Shown: positions 1 to 10,129, numbered from the stretch's first letter. The stretch: 64,000 nt of DNA from Symbiodinium natans (GCA_905221605.1 CAJNDS010002093.1:152501-216500), one strand, 5' to 3'. The notes: generated by a model from the letters alone, not told the origin. A program made the numbers and translations.

Positions 1-3
1 ACC

Positions 4-105
4 TTGGGATGTTCCCCCTTATACTGACAGGCCTTAAGAGGGACGAGAGTAGGGGGGTACTATCATCCCTATCAAGGACTGTTAGTAGAAGAGGGAACAT
101 CCCAA
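4..105. mobile_element. MITE family A, copy 1
   Basis: Inverted-repeat element about 100 bp long. It opens TTGGGATGTTCCCCC and closes with the complement GGGAACATCCCAA; the inner halves also pair (ACAG..CCTTAA against TCAAGGACTGT). It has no coding capacity. About ten related copies occur in the window, so this is a dispersed non-autonomous family. Confidence 0.8.
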
Positions 106-511
106 CCCTTACCCCTTTACCCCAGGGATCCCCACCCTTTCAACTCTAAGCCCCTAATCCCAAACCCTGACCCCTAAACCTAAGCCTCAACGCCCAGGCC
201 CCTAAATCTCTAAACCCTTAAATGCAATTAGGTCCTTTTAGCGGCCGAATTCTACACCCCATGTTTCACAAGAAGCAAGGCACCCTTTATGTGTTTCATT
301 CGGGTTCTGCCCGCCCTTCCCGAATTTCTGCGGCCCATCTCAGCGCAAGATCTGACTACATGCCCCACAAGCGCAGGTGTCGACCTCATTGCAGCATCCC
401 ACCCAAGCCAGTCAGCATGCCTGTGGAGAAATCATTGTACCAATAATTTACACACCGCGGCCCGGCTCGGTACTGCCACGGGAGCTGTCTGCCAGAGGAT
501 GGAGGTGATAT

Positions 512-639
512 GGGTTTAGGGTTTAGGGTTTAGGGTTTAGGGTTTAGGGTTTAGGGTTTAGGGTTTAGGGTTTAGGGTTTAGGGTTTAGGGTTTAGGGTT
601 TAGGGTTTAGGGTTTAGGGTTTAGGGTTTAGGGTTTAGG
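512..639 (+). repeat. Telomere-type array (TTTAGGG)n
   Basis: About 18 nearly perfect TTTAGGG units. The array ends TTTAGGT directly before the ATG of a candidate exon, so the repeat itself could supply an AG|G splice acceptor. Confidence 0.95.
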
Positions 640-640
640 T

Positions 641-760
641 ATGTCGGCCAACCCTTCGCCAGCCACGGCTGATTGGAAGCGTCCGGTCGGCGTGAAGATC
701 TTCCAGCTGTCCAGCTTTCATCTGCCAGGACTGTGTGTGGAAGTCGTGGCAATCGTGGAC
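641..760 (+). CDS. Candidate exon, 40 codons, followed by GTGAGT donor
   Basis: Open frame from ATG for exactly 40 codons up to a consensus donor GTGAGT at 761. It contains DWKRPVGVKIFQLSSF and ends in a hydrophobic stretch (VEVVAIVD); 27 of 40 third positions are G or C. The left edge abuts a telomere-type array with only one base between. It could be a first exon or an internal exon using the TTTAG of the array as acceptor. No family is recognised. The opposite strand is also open but has no comparable splice site. Confidence 0.4.
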
Positions 761-1339
761 GTGAGTGGACTTCTCTCAACTTCTCTGAGTCGAGGCTCGA
801 AGAGACCCGAATGACAGGCTATCCGTCTTAGGTTTAGACCTTTAGTCTGAACTCCAGAAACAAAAAAAAACATGCCCCGGAACCCCCTAAACCCTAAACC
901 CTAAACCCTAAACCCTAAACCCTAAACCCTAAACCCTATCGACCCCAAACCACACCTAAAACTCGGTGCAGAAGCCCGAGGATCGGCAGGTTACTCGGGA
1001 TATATTTGGGTTTTGGGGGGATTTAGGGTTTAGGTTTTAGGGTTTAGGGTTAGGGTTTAGGGTTTAGGGTTTAGGGGGATTGATTTTTGGGGTTTTGGGG
1101 GATTTCTGAGGGTTTGCGGATTTGAGGATTTAGGGGGCCCTGAAAGTTTACGGATTTACCGGTTGGGGTCTGGCGTTTCTGGGATGTACTAAACAAACCC
1201 GAATCTGAATAACCTTGCAGCCTCAGCCCTGAACACCAAATCCTAAACCCCAAACCGGAACCCTAAATCTGAACCGTAGAATCGCCGTAGAAACCTCCAA
1301 AAACGCAAATCCATCCCCTCCCAAGGTTCAAGGGCTTGG

Positions 1340-1503
1340 GGGTTTAGGGTTTAGGGTTTAGGGTCTAGGGTCTAGGGTTTAGGGTTTAGGGTTTAGGGTT
1401 TAGGGTTTAGGGTTTAGGGTTTAGGGTTTAGGGTTTAGGGTTTAGGGTTTAGGGTTTAGGGTTTAGGGTTTAGGGTTTAGGGTTTAGGGTTTAGGGTTTA
1501 GGG
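1340..1503 (+). repeat. Telomere-type array (TTTAGGG)n
   Basis: About 23 units of TTTAGGG with two TCTAGGG variants near the left end. It is followed by a 75-bp unique island and then an oppositely oriented array, so the arrays converge on the island. Confidence 0.95.
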
Positions 1504-1504
1504 C

Positions 1505-1579
1505 TTGGGGAGTTCCGGCCATCAGCGTGAGGAACAGCACGATCGGGGCCGCGAGAATCCTTTTCAAAACTAGGATCGA
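1505..1579 (-). CDS. Candidate membrane-segment exon
   Basis: Unique island between two opposed arrays. Read on the minus strand it gives a hydrophobic run (ILAAPIVLFLTLMAG) typical of a transmembrane helix; other frames contain stops or are compositionally odd. It lies downstream, on the same strand, of the membrane-protein exons at 3.8-4.5 kb and may be a later exon of that gene. Splice boundaries are unresolved. Confidence 0.3.
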
Positions 1580-1581
1580 CA

Positions 1582-1692
1582 CCCTAAACCCTAAACCCTA
1601 AACCCTAAACCCTGAACCCTAAACCCTAAACCCTAAACCCTAAACCCTAAACCCTAAACCCTAAACTTGCCCTGAACCCTAAACCCTACACC
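1582..1692 (-). repeat. Telomere-type array (CCCTAAA on +)
   Basis: About 15 units of CCCTAAA with a CCCTGAA variant and a short break (CTTGCCCTGAA). Orientation is opposite to both neighbouring arrays. Confidence 0.9.
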
Positions 1693-1763
1693 CTATCCCC
1701 CTTGGGCCCTTGGGCTTGTGCAGCGAATTTTGGAGGTTTGGTGCTTCCAGCCGCAGGAGTTGG

Positions 1764-2029
1764 GTTTAGGGTTTAGGGTTTAGAGTTTAGGGTTTAGGGT
1801 TTAGGGTTTAGGGTTTAGGGTTTAGGGTTTAGGGTTTAGGGTTTAGGGTTTAGGGTTTAGGGTTTAGGGTTTAGGGTTTAGGGTTTATGGGTTTAGGGTT
1901 TAGGGTTTAGGGTTTAGGGTTTAGGGTTTAGGGTTTAGGGTTTAGGGTTTAGGGTTTAGGGTTTAGGGTTTAGGGTTTAGGGTTTAGGGTTTAGGGTTTA
2001 GGGTTTAGGGTTTAGGGTTTAGGGTTTAG
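1764..2029 (+). repeat. Long telomere-type array (TTTAGGG)n
   Basis: About 38 units, nearly homogeneous, with single-base changes such as TAGAGTT and an added base at TTTATGGG. One of the longest clean arrays in the window. Confidence 0.95.
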
Positions 2030-2187
2030 AATTTTGGGGGTTCAAGGGATGAGGTGTAGGGTTCACATGAAGCAGGGTTTATATTTCTGTTTTTGGTGAG
2101 TGTAAATAAGGTTCCTTTTTGATATTGGTGAGTGTATATGTTTGGTGTCCTTTTTGGGGTACAAGAAATATATACCCTACTTCACAT

Positions 2188-2299
2188 GCCTTCCACTCGC
2201 AAAGCTCAGGCCGGTCACTGGCATTCGCCTACGAGAGTGTGGCCAACACCCCACTGGGGTGCGCAATTCCGGCCAAAGCCACAGAAAGTACAGCTCCAA
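2188..2299 (+). CDS. Candidate exon ending at GTAAGA donor
   Basis: Non-repetitive island of about 600 bp (2040-2660). On the plus strand all three frames are open before a consensus donor GTAAGAAT at 2300; one gives an ATG-started basic peptide (MPSTRKAQAGHWHSP) and another a small-residue-rich peptide. The frame cannot be chosen. Nothing else is recognised in 2300-2660 except a short AGC/AGT-rich stretch near 2385-2420. Confidence 0.25.
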
Positions 2300-2761
2300 G
2301 TAAGAATAATCATCTGAGCTTACTTAGCATGAATGAAAATAGTTGTTTGATAGTGGCATGACTAGAAGTAGGTAGCGACAGTAGTAGGAGCAGCAGCAGT
2401 AGAAGCAGCGGCACTACGGGTCAGGGTCGGGCGTGTTGGGACAAATTCGGAGAAGAGCCTCTGCCTACCCAGCCCTACCATGGCTCCGCATTAGAGTTCG
2501 AGCAGGTTCCGTAAACCTTCGAAGCCCGATGCCCTAAACCCAAGTTAGGGGCTGAAGCGGTATAGCAACATCATCTGGGAGGGGTTGTGGGATCTGTGGG
2601 TTTCGGGATCGAGGGGTTCACTGTAGGGCTTCGGGATTGATACAAAGTTTGGGGCTTCCAGTTTTGGCCTTGTACAAATATAGGGTTTAGGGTTTAGGGT
2701 TTAGGGTTTAGGGTTTAGGGTTTAGGGTTTGGGAGGTAGAATCTTTAAAAATGTAAACTCC

Positions 2762-2818
2762 CCAAGTGCTGCCGGGGGGCAGCGGCCGCAGCCAACGGGG
2801 CAAACCCGACCAGGAGGT
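2762..2818 (-). CDS. Candidate small exon, alanine-rich hydrophobic
   Basis: Minus-strand island after an acceptor-like TCTCAG. The frame reads LLVGFAPLAAAAAPRQHL, hydrophobic and GC3-rich. Same strand as the 3.4-6.3 kb gene and downstream of it. Boundaries uncertain. Confidence 0.25.
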
Positions 2819-3027
2819 CTGAGAGGATGGGAGGGCTTTGGGTTTTGGGGCTTGGGGGGTTTAGGGGCTTAGGGGTTTAGGGGTTTAGGGGTTTAGGGGT
2901 TTAGGGGTTTAGGGTTTAGGGTTTAGGCTTAGAGTTTAGGGTTAGGGTTTTTTTAACTGGAATCACCTTTTTCGGGCGGAACATCAGTGTTCTCCAGATG
3001 TGAAACATTCATGAACGACCATAACCT

Positions 3028-3235
3028 AGGGTTAGGGTTTAGGGTTTAGGGTTTAGGGTTTAGGGTTTAGGGTTTAGGGTTGAGGGTTGAGGGTTGAGGG
3101 TTGAGGGTTTAGGGTTTAGGGTTTAGGGTTTAGGGTTTAGGGTTTAGGGTTTAGGGTTTAGGGGTTTAGGGGTCTAGGGGTCTAGGGGTCTAGGGGTTTA
3201 GGGGTTTAGAGGTCGAGGGGCTTAGGGGCATAGAG
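3028..3235 (+). repeat. Telomere-type array with variant blocks
   Basis: TTTAGGG units, then a block of TTGAGGG, then TTTAGGG, then 8-bp TTTAGGGG and TCTAGGGG. Variants occur in runs, as expected if slippage or unequal exchange spreads single mutations locally. Confidence 0.9.
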
Positions 3236-3359
3236 TTAGGGTTTTCAGGTTCAGGCTTTTGGGGCTTGGGGCTGAGGGTTTAGGGGTTTAGGGCCTTAAG
3301 GTTCAGGTCTTGGGGTTTGGGATCGAGGTGTTTAGATGGTTGGGGGGGTCTCTAGACAC

Positions 3360-3394
3360 CCTGACCAGTTTGGAAAGGAGGTGGTGTATAAGGC
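3360..3394 (-). CDS. Candidate 35-nt exon (gene A, downstream)
   Basis: Minus-strand segment after GCCTAG|G and before G|GTGTCT. It starts in phase 0, which fits the end of the exon at 3769-3849, and reads ALYTTSFPNWS. Short, so this is a weak call; the plus strand of the same island is also open. Confidence 0.25.
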
Positions 3395-3768
3395 CTAGGC
3401 AAAGGCTGGCGGCGAGGGTAACCCCTAGACCCCAAACCCCAAACCGCAAACCCTAAACCGCTGAACCCAAAACCCCATACCTGCGCTGCTGTGGTGCATC
3501 AGGCTTACCACGAGTTGCGTCGGCGTGGGAGCACTTTGGGAAGCTTCCGGGGTTTAGGGGTTTAGGGGTTCAGAGGTTTAGGGGTTCAGGGGTTTAGGCG
3601 ATTAGGATTTTGGGTCTATGCAGCCTCCATCTGAGGCGCTTCTGGATTTATGGCTTTAGGAGGTTCAGGGCTTACTGTAGGGTTTTAGAGAGTGTAGGAT
3701 TTCGTAGGCATAGTTTAAGGTGTAGTAGTATCGGGGCTTAAGCTTCTTTGAAGGTAGCTCCAAGGAAC

Positions 3769-4537
3769 CTTTCCCTCCGGAGCCATAGCCACAGTGATAA
3801 ACAGGGTTGTGTCATAGATGAAGAGGATGGCAAGCAGCCCATACAAGACCTGGGGCAACAGATAGGCGGAAGGTTTAGGGTTGTGGTTTGGGCTTTGGGG
3901 TTTCGGGTTTAGGCTTTAGGGCTTAGCACGGGCCCTTGAAGGGGACCCCGTACAAACCCCTTGCATATCCTGGAAAAGCCCAAGGCCCATGCTTCAGAAC
4001 CCTGTAAAGAAGGTAACGGACCATATAACAACCCTTAGACCTAAAACTAAAATCTTACAGCCCCCTAAATATACAGATTCGAGTACTTAGGGGGTTTACC
4101 TCATCTAGAAACACTGAACTCGAGGGGTAGCCACATGGTCCCTCGATATGGGCCTTTAAAATGGGACTTAGAAACCCTATGCAGCTCAAGGGCCCATACT
4201 TCAGAACCCTTTGAAGGGGGCTAAGGGACCATATTGCTACCCTAAGATGACCCGCAAAGGCTTTGGAGTTTCTCGGGCCCGCAACCTTTTTGGAGGTTCG
4301 AATAAAAAAGCCCGAGAACCGAGACCAAAACACCGCAAGAGCCGAAGAACCCCCCCAAGCCCAAAACCCTAAACCCTGAACCCTAAACACTTCACCCTAA
4401 ACTCTAAAACCTAAACCCTAAACCCTAAACCCTAAACCCCCAGCCCAGCGTCGATGGTGTAGTTGGCCTGCTGAAGCCGGTCCGTGAGGAAGGCAAAAGG
4501 GAAGAAGAAGCGCCAGACCAGGAGAACCATGAGGCTC
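3769..4537 (-). CDS. Gene A, two membrane-protein exons (4438..4537 and 3769..3849)
   Basis: Two islands that splice in frame on the minus strand. The first (4438-4537, 100 nt) follows CAACTTAG|G and ends GG|GTTTAGGG, so its donor is the edge of a telomere-type array. It encodes SLMVLLVWRFFFPFAF, a strong transmembrane helix, then a polar stretch (TDRLQQANYTIDAG). The second (3769-3849, exactly 27 codons, phase 0) follows GCCCCAG and ends AAAG|GTTCC; it encodes another helix (VLYGLLAILFIYD) and TLFITVAMAPEGK. Third positions are mostly G/C. The 588-nt intron is mainly degenerate TTTAGGG/CCCTAAA. Multi-pass membrane protein of unrecognised family; probably continuous with the exons at 4.8-6.3 kb. 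Confidence 0.6.
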
Positions 4538-4825
4538 CTAAGTTGGGTTTAGGTTTGGGGGTTGGGGTTTGGGGTTTGGGGTTTAGGGTTTAGGGTTTGG
4601 GGTTTGGGGTTTAGGGCTTTGGGCTTAGGGCTTAGGGCTTAGGGCTTAGGGTTTGGTTTTTGTGGGCTTTGGGGTTTTGCGGCTTAGGGTTTATTGAGGG
4701 TTTCGGGTTTGTGGCTTGTGGCTTGGGGTGTAGGGTAAGCTTCTAGTTGAGGTTAAGGTGTCGTCATGAAACTCCACACTCCCTGTCCATTTTCAGCGGC
4801 CTCCCTTGGCTACCACTGCCTGAAC

Positions 4826-4927
4826 CCCATGTCAGCTCTTTGGCGGCGTATTCAAGGCACCAAAATAGCCAACCCCATGTAGAGGTAAAGTGTTCACGGT
4901 TTTGGGCTCGCAGGGTCACTTGGTCTG
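4826..4927 (-). CDS. Gene A, candidate exon with tryptophan-rich hydrophobic segment
   Basis: Minus-strand exon-like island of 102 nt after CTGAAAG and before G|GTTCAG. It encodes VTLRAQNREHF, then STWGWLFWCLEYAAKEL, amphipathic to hydrophobic. It lies between and on the same strand as the better supported exons, but the splice phase to its two neighbours does not close as drawn, so a small exon or a different boundary is missing. Confidence 0.4.
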
Positions 4928-5505
4928 CTTTCAGAGGCGGGAGTTGAGGGTCTACAAGGTTGTAGCAAAAAAGGGGGGTTTGTGGCGTAGCGGTTTTAAC
5001 CCAAAACCTGGTTCATCTCCCCTTACCCTAAACCCTGAACAATGTAGGGTAAGGGATTCCGCCTAAACACAAGAACCCGATATATCCCCTTACCCCGATC
5101 CCTAAACCATGTAGGGCACGGGGAGTCTTAGCACACCCAAGGAAAGTTAAAAGGCTGCCAACTCAACGCCTATGCCAACCCCTACAGCAACCAGGTGTCT
5201 CCCTGCACTCGTTTAGGGCTTAGGGTTTACGGTTTAGCGGCTCTCCGGTTCGGGATTTGGGGTGCCTGGAGGTTAGGAGGCTTTGGGGTTTGGGGGCTTG
5301 AGAGGTGTTTTGGGGTACAGAGGGTTTCTGGGTTAGGATTTGAAGCTTGGAGGTTTAGGGACCCACCCCCAGACGACTTGATAACCTGAACCCTAAACAC
5401 CCTAAACCCTACTGTACACACCCCAAGCCGCTAAACTCTAAGCCCTAAACCCTAAACCCTATTAAACCACCCTAAGCCCTAACCTCCCCAACTACATCCA
5501 ATCAC

Positions 5506-6266
5506 CCTCTGAGCCAAGCGCACGAACATGATGAGACCCGTGTCCTGTTGCTCCGTCGAGATTTGGGTCTCCCTTTTTGGGGGCCCTTGAGTGGCTTGGG
5601 GGCTTAGGGGGTTTGGGAGGCGAAGCCCAAACAGAAACATCCGGGGATAAAGCAATCTGGACCAAGTACAGGGCTTAAGGTTTTGGGGTGTCGTAGTTCA
5701 GAGCACACACTGAACACGGAGGCAGCAAATCACTCTTGCAAAGCCATGGATGCTGATCAAGCGTAAACATGTCGGGGCTGAGGGTCAAGGGATTAAAGGT
5801 TTGGTTTCAGGGTGACGCAGAAGGACTTGATACTGTTGAATCAGTACATCTAAGGTGTAATGGGTGAAGCTTTTCAGCCCCTAAACCCTAAAGCCCTTCA
5901 CCCCTAAACTTCATGGGTTCCCCTACCCCTCCCCCCATAAGTAAGGCTAGTTAGGGATAACTAAGCCTAATCAAGGTTATAAAAATGGGGGGACCCCAGG
6001 GGGGGTAATATGGGGGGGGGGGGAGTAGTAGGAAACCCCATGATAAGCCACCCTAAACCCTAATCCCTAAACCCTAAACCCTAAACCCCTAAACCCCTAA
6101 ACCCCCAAACCCCTAAACCCCTAAACCCCTAAACCCCTAAACCCCCAAACCCCCTAAACCCCCTCAACCCACAAAGCTTAAAGATGTACGGTTTGAGGGT
6201 CCGGTCGGCTTCAGTGCTGGCCAGGGGCCCACATGGTGGCAAGTTTCTGCAGGGGGCGCTCAGAAA
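5506..6266 (-). CDS. Gene A, three in-frame exons (6169..6266, 5711..5777, 5506..5544)
   Basis: Three unique islands whose phases match. Exon 6169-6266 starts in phase 0 after GGAACAG and leaves two bases (GG|GTTGAG); exon 5711-5777 supplies one base, encodes 22 residues and ends in phase 0 (TCA|GTGTGT); exon 5506-5544 is exactly 13 codons between CAACAG and GTGATT. The first two are cysteine-rich and polar (APCRNLPPCGPL, HPWLCKSD, LLPPCS), consistent with a secreted or extracellular domain; the last begins a hydrophobic stretch (DTGLIMFVRLAQR). Introns are 391 and 166 nt; the larger holds a run of CCCTAAAC-type repeats. Protein family not recognised. Chance agreement of three phases and six splice signals is possible but unlikely. 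Confidence 0.6.
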
Positions 6267-6460
6267 CTGTTCCTCGGCTGGATGAACACTGAGTTCAGCT
6301 TAGGGACTTTTTAGAGTTTAGCCTTAAAACCTACACCCTTACCCCTTAGAAAACCCTAAACCTGAAGCCTCAAACATTGAAACCCTGGAGCCCCGAGCCC
6401 TCCAACATTCGAACCCCAGACGTTGGTAGCCTCACAACCCCTTTTTTCTTGGTAGTAGAT

Positions 6461-6554
6461 GGGGTTTAGGGTTTAGGGTTTAGGGTTTAGGGTTTAGGGT
6501 TTAGGGTTTAGGGTTTAGGGTTTAGGGTTTAGGGTTTAGGGTTTAGGGTTTAGG
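6461..6554 (+). repeat. Telomere-type array (TTTAGGG)n
   Basis: About 13 clean units. On its left, minus-strand frames hint at a further small exon of gene A (6422-6447, RGCEATN before GTCTGG). Confidence 0.95.
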
Positions 6555-6624
6555 GCCCCAGTCCAGTAATGGTAACTATCCTTTTTGGGGTTGGTTACTT
6601 TACAACAGAGCCTTGAACCGACAG

Positions 6625-6806
6625 CTTGGTAGCCCAGCAAGCATGTTCTCATAAGGGCACCCTTTTTTGGGGTTTAGGGTTTAGGGTTTAGGGTTTAGGG
6701 TTTAGGGTTTAGGGTTTAGGGTTTAGGGTTTAGGGTTTAGGGTTACTTTATAAGGGAACCCTGAACCCGCAAAAAGCGGGAATAGGGCACCACTGGGGCT
6801 ACCAAG
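6625..6806. mobile_element. MITE family D interrupted by a telomere-type array
   Basis: Ends are inverted: CTTGGTAGCCCAG at the left and GGGGCTACCAAG at the right. The right half (TTACTTTATAAGGGAACC..) matches the intact copy at 53020-53123. Where the intact copy has GGGGTTGGTTACTTTATAAGG, this copy has GGGG, then about 10 TTTAGGG units (6671-6743), then TTACTTTATAAGG. A further partial family-D segment sits immediately left (about 6565-6619). Confidence 0.75.
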
Positions 6807-6971
6807 ACAGCATGAACAGCGCGTTGACTGACAACTGCGCTTGATGCATGTGTGGCTGGCTGGGGCATTCGGGCCCAAAGCGCAGAGAACAAGGGTTGTG
6901 ACATTTAGGGTCTAGGGTTTAGGGTTTAGGGTTTAGGGTTTAGGGTTTAGGGTTTAGGGTTTAGGGTTAGG

Positions 6972-7057
6972 AATCCATGTTTCGGAGGCTTTGTCATCAT
7001 GCCTTTCTCGATGCCAGCAGGCAACAATGTATGTTGAATGGACTTTATCTCTTAGGG
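6972..7057 (-). CDS. Candidate exon, upstream on gene A strand
   Basis: Minus-strand open segment after CCTAAGAG, reading DKVHSTYIVACWHRE and a charged tail. The end could be a GC donor (GAAAG|GCATGA). Left of an array at 6906-6968. The non-repetitive stretch 7060-7440 to its right is open on the minus strand and may hold further exons, but none could be delimited. Confidence 0.25.
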
Positions 7058-8242
7058 TAGCTTGCATGGTCCATTAATAAGGGTCCTTAATTCGGGAACC
7101 CTCATATACCCCTTGTAGAACCGGGAGCATGCAACTACCGTTAGACCATCGGAAGGTATGTGATACTTTTGCGTAAGAAGGTACATAAGATTGACTGTTT
7201 GTTCGATTGGGCAAAAAAATGTAACATGTTATAAGAAGCCATCTTCCGCAAATACCTCGTGGTCTCTATAGCCCTTCGAATACGGGTAACCTTTCTGTGG
7301 TTGGTTAGTTGATAAAGGAGCCTACAACAAAAAAAACACCTCAATCTCAAGCAATGATGTTCGAGCAACGCATGAGCTCTGTAGGTCTCGTCAGAACCGT
7401 GCGACTCCCCGACCCCTAAGCCCCCAAAACCCTGAACCATTCAAACCCTAAACCCTAAACCCTAGACCCTAAACCCTAAACCCTAAGGCCCCTAAAGCCC
7501 CTAACCGTAAGCCCAGATGCAGTATCGGACGTAAGCCATGGATGAGTGGTGGCCATGTAGACAGGCTCGTCTTGAGCCGGTGCAAAGGCAAGTGCCAGGG
7601 TGTCGAGGTTCCCTTACAGGGCTTACGGTTCAGGGATTGGGGTTTAAGGTTTCGGGTTGAAGGTCTTTCGAGTCAAGGGCACTACCCTAAACCCTAAACC
7701 CTAAAGGTGTAGGGCCTCAAAAGAATGCGGGAGGGGGGGGGGTACTTTAGAAATCACGTTGTTAGGGGTGCAGGGCCTTGGGAGTTCATAGGAAAGTATC
7801 TCCAGAAGCAAGCCCCAAAGATGTAAAGGGAGGGGGAGGATGGGTTTAGGGTTTAAGGTTTAGGGTTTAGGGTTTAGGGTTTAGGGTTTAGGGTTTAGGG
7901 TTTAGGGTTTAGGGCCTAGGGCCTATAGATTCCCAAACGGTGTATCAACACTAAGGGGCTCCCAACGACCAGCGTAAGAGGAGTAAATCGATGGGACTGC
8001 GCTCGCCCGGGCACAAAGAACCCAAACCCCTATAAACCCCCTAGTATGAACTAGTAAGGTAAAACCCCAAAACTGTTTAGGGTTTGAGGACAATAGGGAT
8101 TTTAGGGCTTAAAGGCACGAAACCCTTAACCCTGGACCCCTTACAACCCACTAGACCCGAAACCCTATACAAAAAAACCCAGACCCTAAACCCCAAACCC
8201 TAGACCCTAAACCCCAAGCCCCAAACCCTAAACCCCAAACCC

Positions 8243-8414
8243 TACTTGGAGGTTCATGGCACTCATTAACCAAAATTAACTGTACTCATAAGTGTACTTA
8301 TAACCATATTGGGGCACTTCAGGGCTGCACTTATAACCATATTAGGGCACTTCAGGGGCTTGTAGGTGGGTTATAAGCTATGACTGCTTAAAATGTACCA
8401 TGAACCTCCAAGTA
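8243..8414. mobile_element. MITE family B, copy 1
   Basis: Inverted-repeat element with ends TACTTGGAGGTTCATGG and CCATGAACCTCCAAGTA. The middle has repeated CTTATAACCATATT..GGGCACTT segments, here duplicated, making this copy longer than the usual 145 bp. Non-coding. Confidence 0.8.
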
Positions 8415-8518
8415 AACCCTGACATCCCCCTTTTCAAGGGCATGAGACCCTAAACCCTAAACCCTAAACCCTAAACCCTAAACCCTAAACCCTAAACCCT
8501 AAACCCTAAACCCTAAAC

Positions 8519-8994
8519 CCTGAGGGCTTCGGGCTCCGAGCCCCCTCGATGCGCAGCAGCGCGGTCAAGGCCGACTCGTCCAAGGGGTGCTGGCCTGCGG
8601 TAGCCGAGGGGTGCGGGGTTTAGGGTTTAAGGTTTGGGGTTTGGGGTTTAGGGTTTGGGGTTTCGGGTTTCGGGTTTGGGGTTTGGTCATTTGGCGGTTG
8701 GGTTTTGCGGTTTAGGGTTTAGGGTTTGGGGGTTGGAGTTTGGGGTCTGGGGTTTGGGGTTTAGGGTTCGGGGTTTAGGGTTTAGGGCTTGGGGGTTGGG
8801 TTTGGGGTTTAGGGTTTGGGGGTTGGGTTTGGGGCTTAGGGTACAAAAGACCATGTTCTTGTTCCTGTTTATACATGGCTGTTTTACAACTAAACACCCA
8901 GCCAAAGAGGCCGAAAATCCAAAAGGGCGGCACGTGCGGTCGTAGAAGTTGTGAAGCTGCGCTCACCTGCCATCTTGGGGATAGAATGGGGATC
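8519..8994 (-). CDS. Two-exon gene piece (8852..8994 and 8519..8594)
   Basis: Minus strand. Exon 8852-8994 (143 nt) begins after GGGTTTAG|G, an acceptor formed by a degenerate telomere repeat, and ends CATG|GTCTTTT with one base left over. It contains a hydrophobic segment (VPPFWIFGLFGWVFSC) and a polar tail (YKQEQEH). Exon 8519-8594 begins GC after ACCGCAG, completing a glycine codon, and reads QHPLDESALTALLRIEGA; its donor is CAGG|GTTTAGGG, again the array edge. The 257-nt intron is TTTGGGG/TTTAGGG-like. An internal CAG|GTGAGC offers a shorter alternative first exon. It may be the upstream part of gene A. Confidence 0.5.
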
Positions 8995-9165
8995 CTAAAC
9001 CCGAAACCCTAAACCCTAAACCCTAAACCCTAAACCCTAAACCCTAAACCCTACATGCTCCAAAGCGCAGATCATTCCTTATTGGAGTCGGCGCTTGGGC
9101 CTGCCTAAGTTTGTGATGAGTCTGTGCATTTCACCTGTCCATGGTGCGACATCGGCCACTTTGAA

Positions 9166-9286
9166 CGTGCAAGTTGGGATGTTCCCCGTTGTACTAACAG
9201 TCCTTAGTAGGGATCATAGCCGGGGGTTATTAGAATCCCTATTAATAAGGACTGCTAGCAAAATGGGGAGCATCCCAACGTGCAAG
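9166..9286. mobile_element. MITE family A, copy 2, with 8-bp target duplication
   Basis: Element 9174-9278 (TTGGGATGTTCCCC ... GGAGCATCCCAA) flanked by perfect direct repeats CGTGCAAG at 9166-9173 and 9279-9286. An 8-bp duplication is typical of several cut-and-paste DNA transposon superfamilies, including hAT; no transposase is visible. Confidence 0.8.
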
Positions 9287-9743
9287 GTTTGCATGCGCAA
9301 TGCTTGCATGGGCAAGCCTTGCATAGGTTCGCATGCAAGAACTGGGCTGTGCACCGTGGTAGGCGCGATGCTTGCATCTCGGGTTCGTGAGGGGACGTAG
9401 GGTTTAGGGTTTAGGGTTTAGGGTTTAGGGTTTAGGGTTTAGGGTTTAGGTTTGAGGCAGTCATCTCGGAATGAGAAGGGGGGGGGGGGAAGTGAGTGTG
9501 TAGCCCAATGCTTGGCTCGGTTGCTATCCATTTCCGTCAAATGACGAGCGTTAAGCCGAGTCCCACCAAGAAAAACACAGCCCCAATCGATCATCTGAAG
9601 TAGGTCCACGTAGCAGCACCCTGAACCCCAAATCCCTACACCCAAACCCTGAACCCTGATCCCCAAATCCTTTAGACCCGCTAGTCTGTAACGTGCAGTT
9701 TCAGGAAACCCTAGACCCTAAACCTTTAGCCCTAAATGCTTTG

Positions 9744-10030
9744 AACCCTAAAGCCCTAAAGCCCTAAAGCCCTAAAGCCCTAAAGCCCTAAAGCCCTATA
9801 CCGCTAAACCCCTAAACCCCTAAACCCCTGAACCCCTAAACCCCTAAACTCCTAAACCCGACACCCCTAACCCTAAACCCTAAACCCTAACCCTAAACCC
9901 CTAGACCCCTAAACCCCTAAACCCCTAGACCCCTAAACCCTTAAACCCCTAAACCCCTGAACCCCTGAACCCCTGTACCCCTAAACTCCTAAACCCGACA
10001 CCCCTAAGCCTAAACCCTAAACCCTAAACC
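9744..10030 (-). repeat. Degenerate CCCTAAA-derived repeats, 7- and 8-bp forms
   Basis: Runs of AAAGCCCT, then CCCCTAAA, CCCTAAA and CCCTGAA variants. A 60-70 bp higher-order block (CCCCTAAACTCCTAAACCCG and following) occurs twice, at about 9840 and 9980, indicating local duplication. Confidence 0.8.
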
Positions 10031-10129
10031 CTAATCCCAAAAACACAGCCAAAACAAAACGAAAAACGGAGGAAGGCGATGGCACGATCGCGAGACTCTT
10101 TGGGGCCACGGAGGGATCTTCGATTTTGC

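Noticed and set aside
8655-8945. GLGFRVWGLGF and PNPKPQT type frames (also 59470-59718, 61115-61465)
   Set aside because: Degenerate TTTGGGG/TTTAGGG repeats translated; no coding signal within the repeat part.
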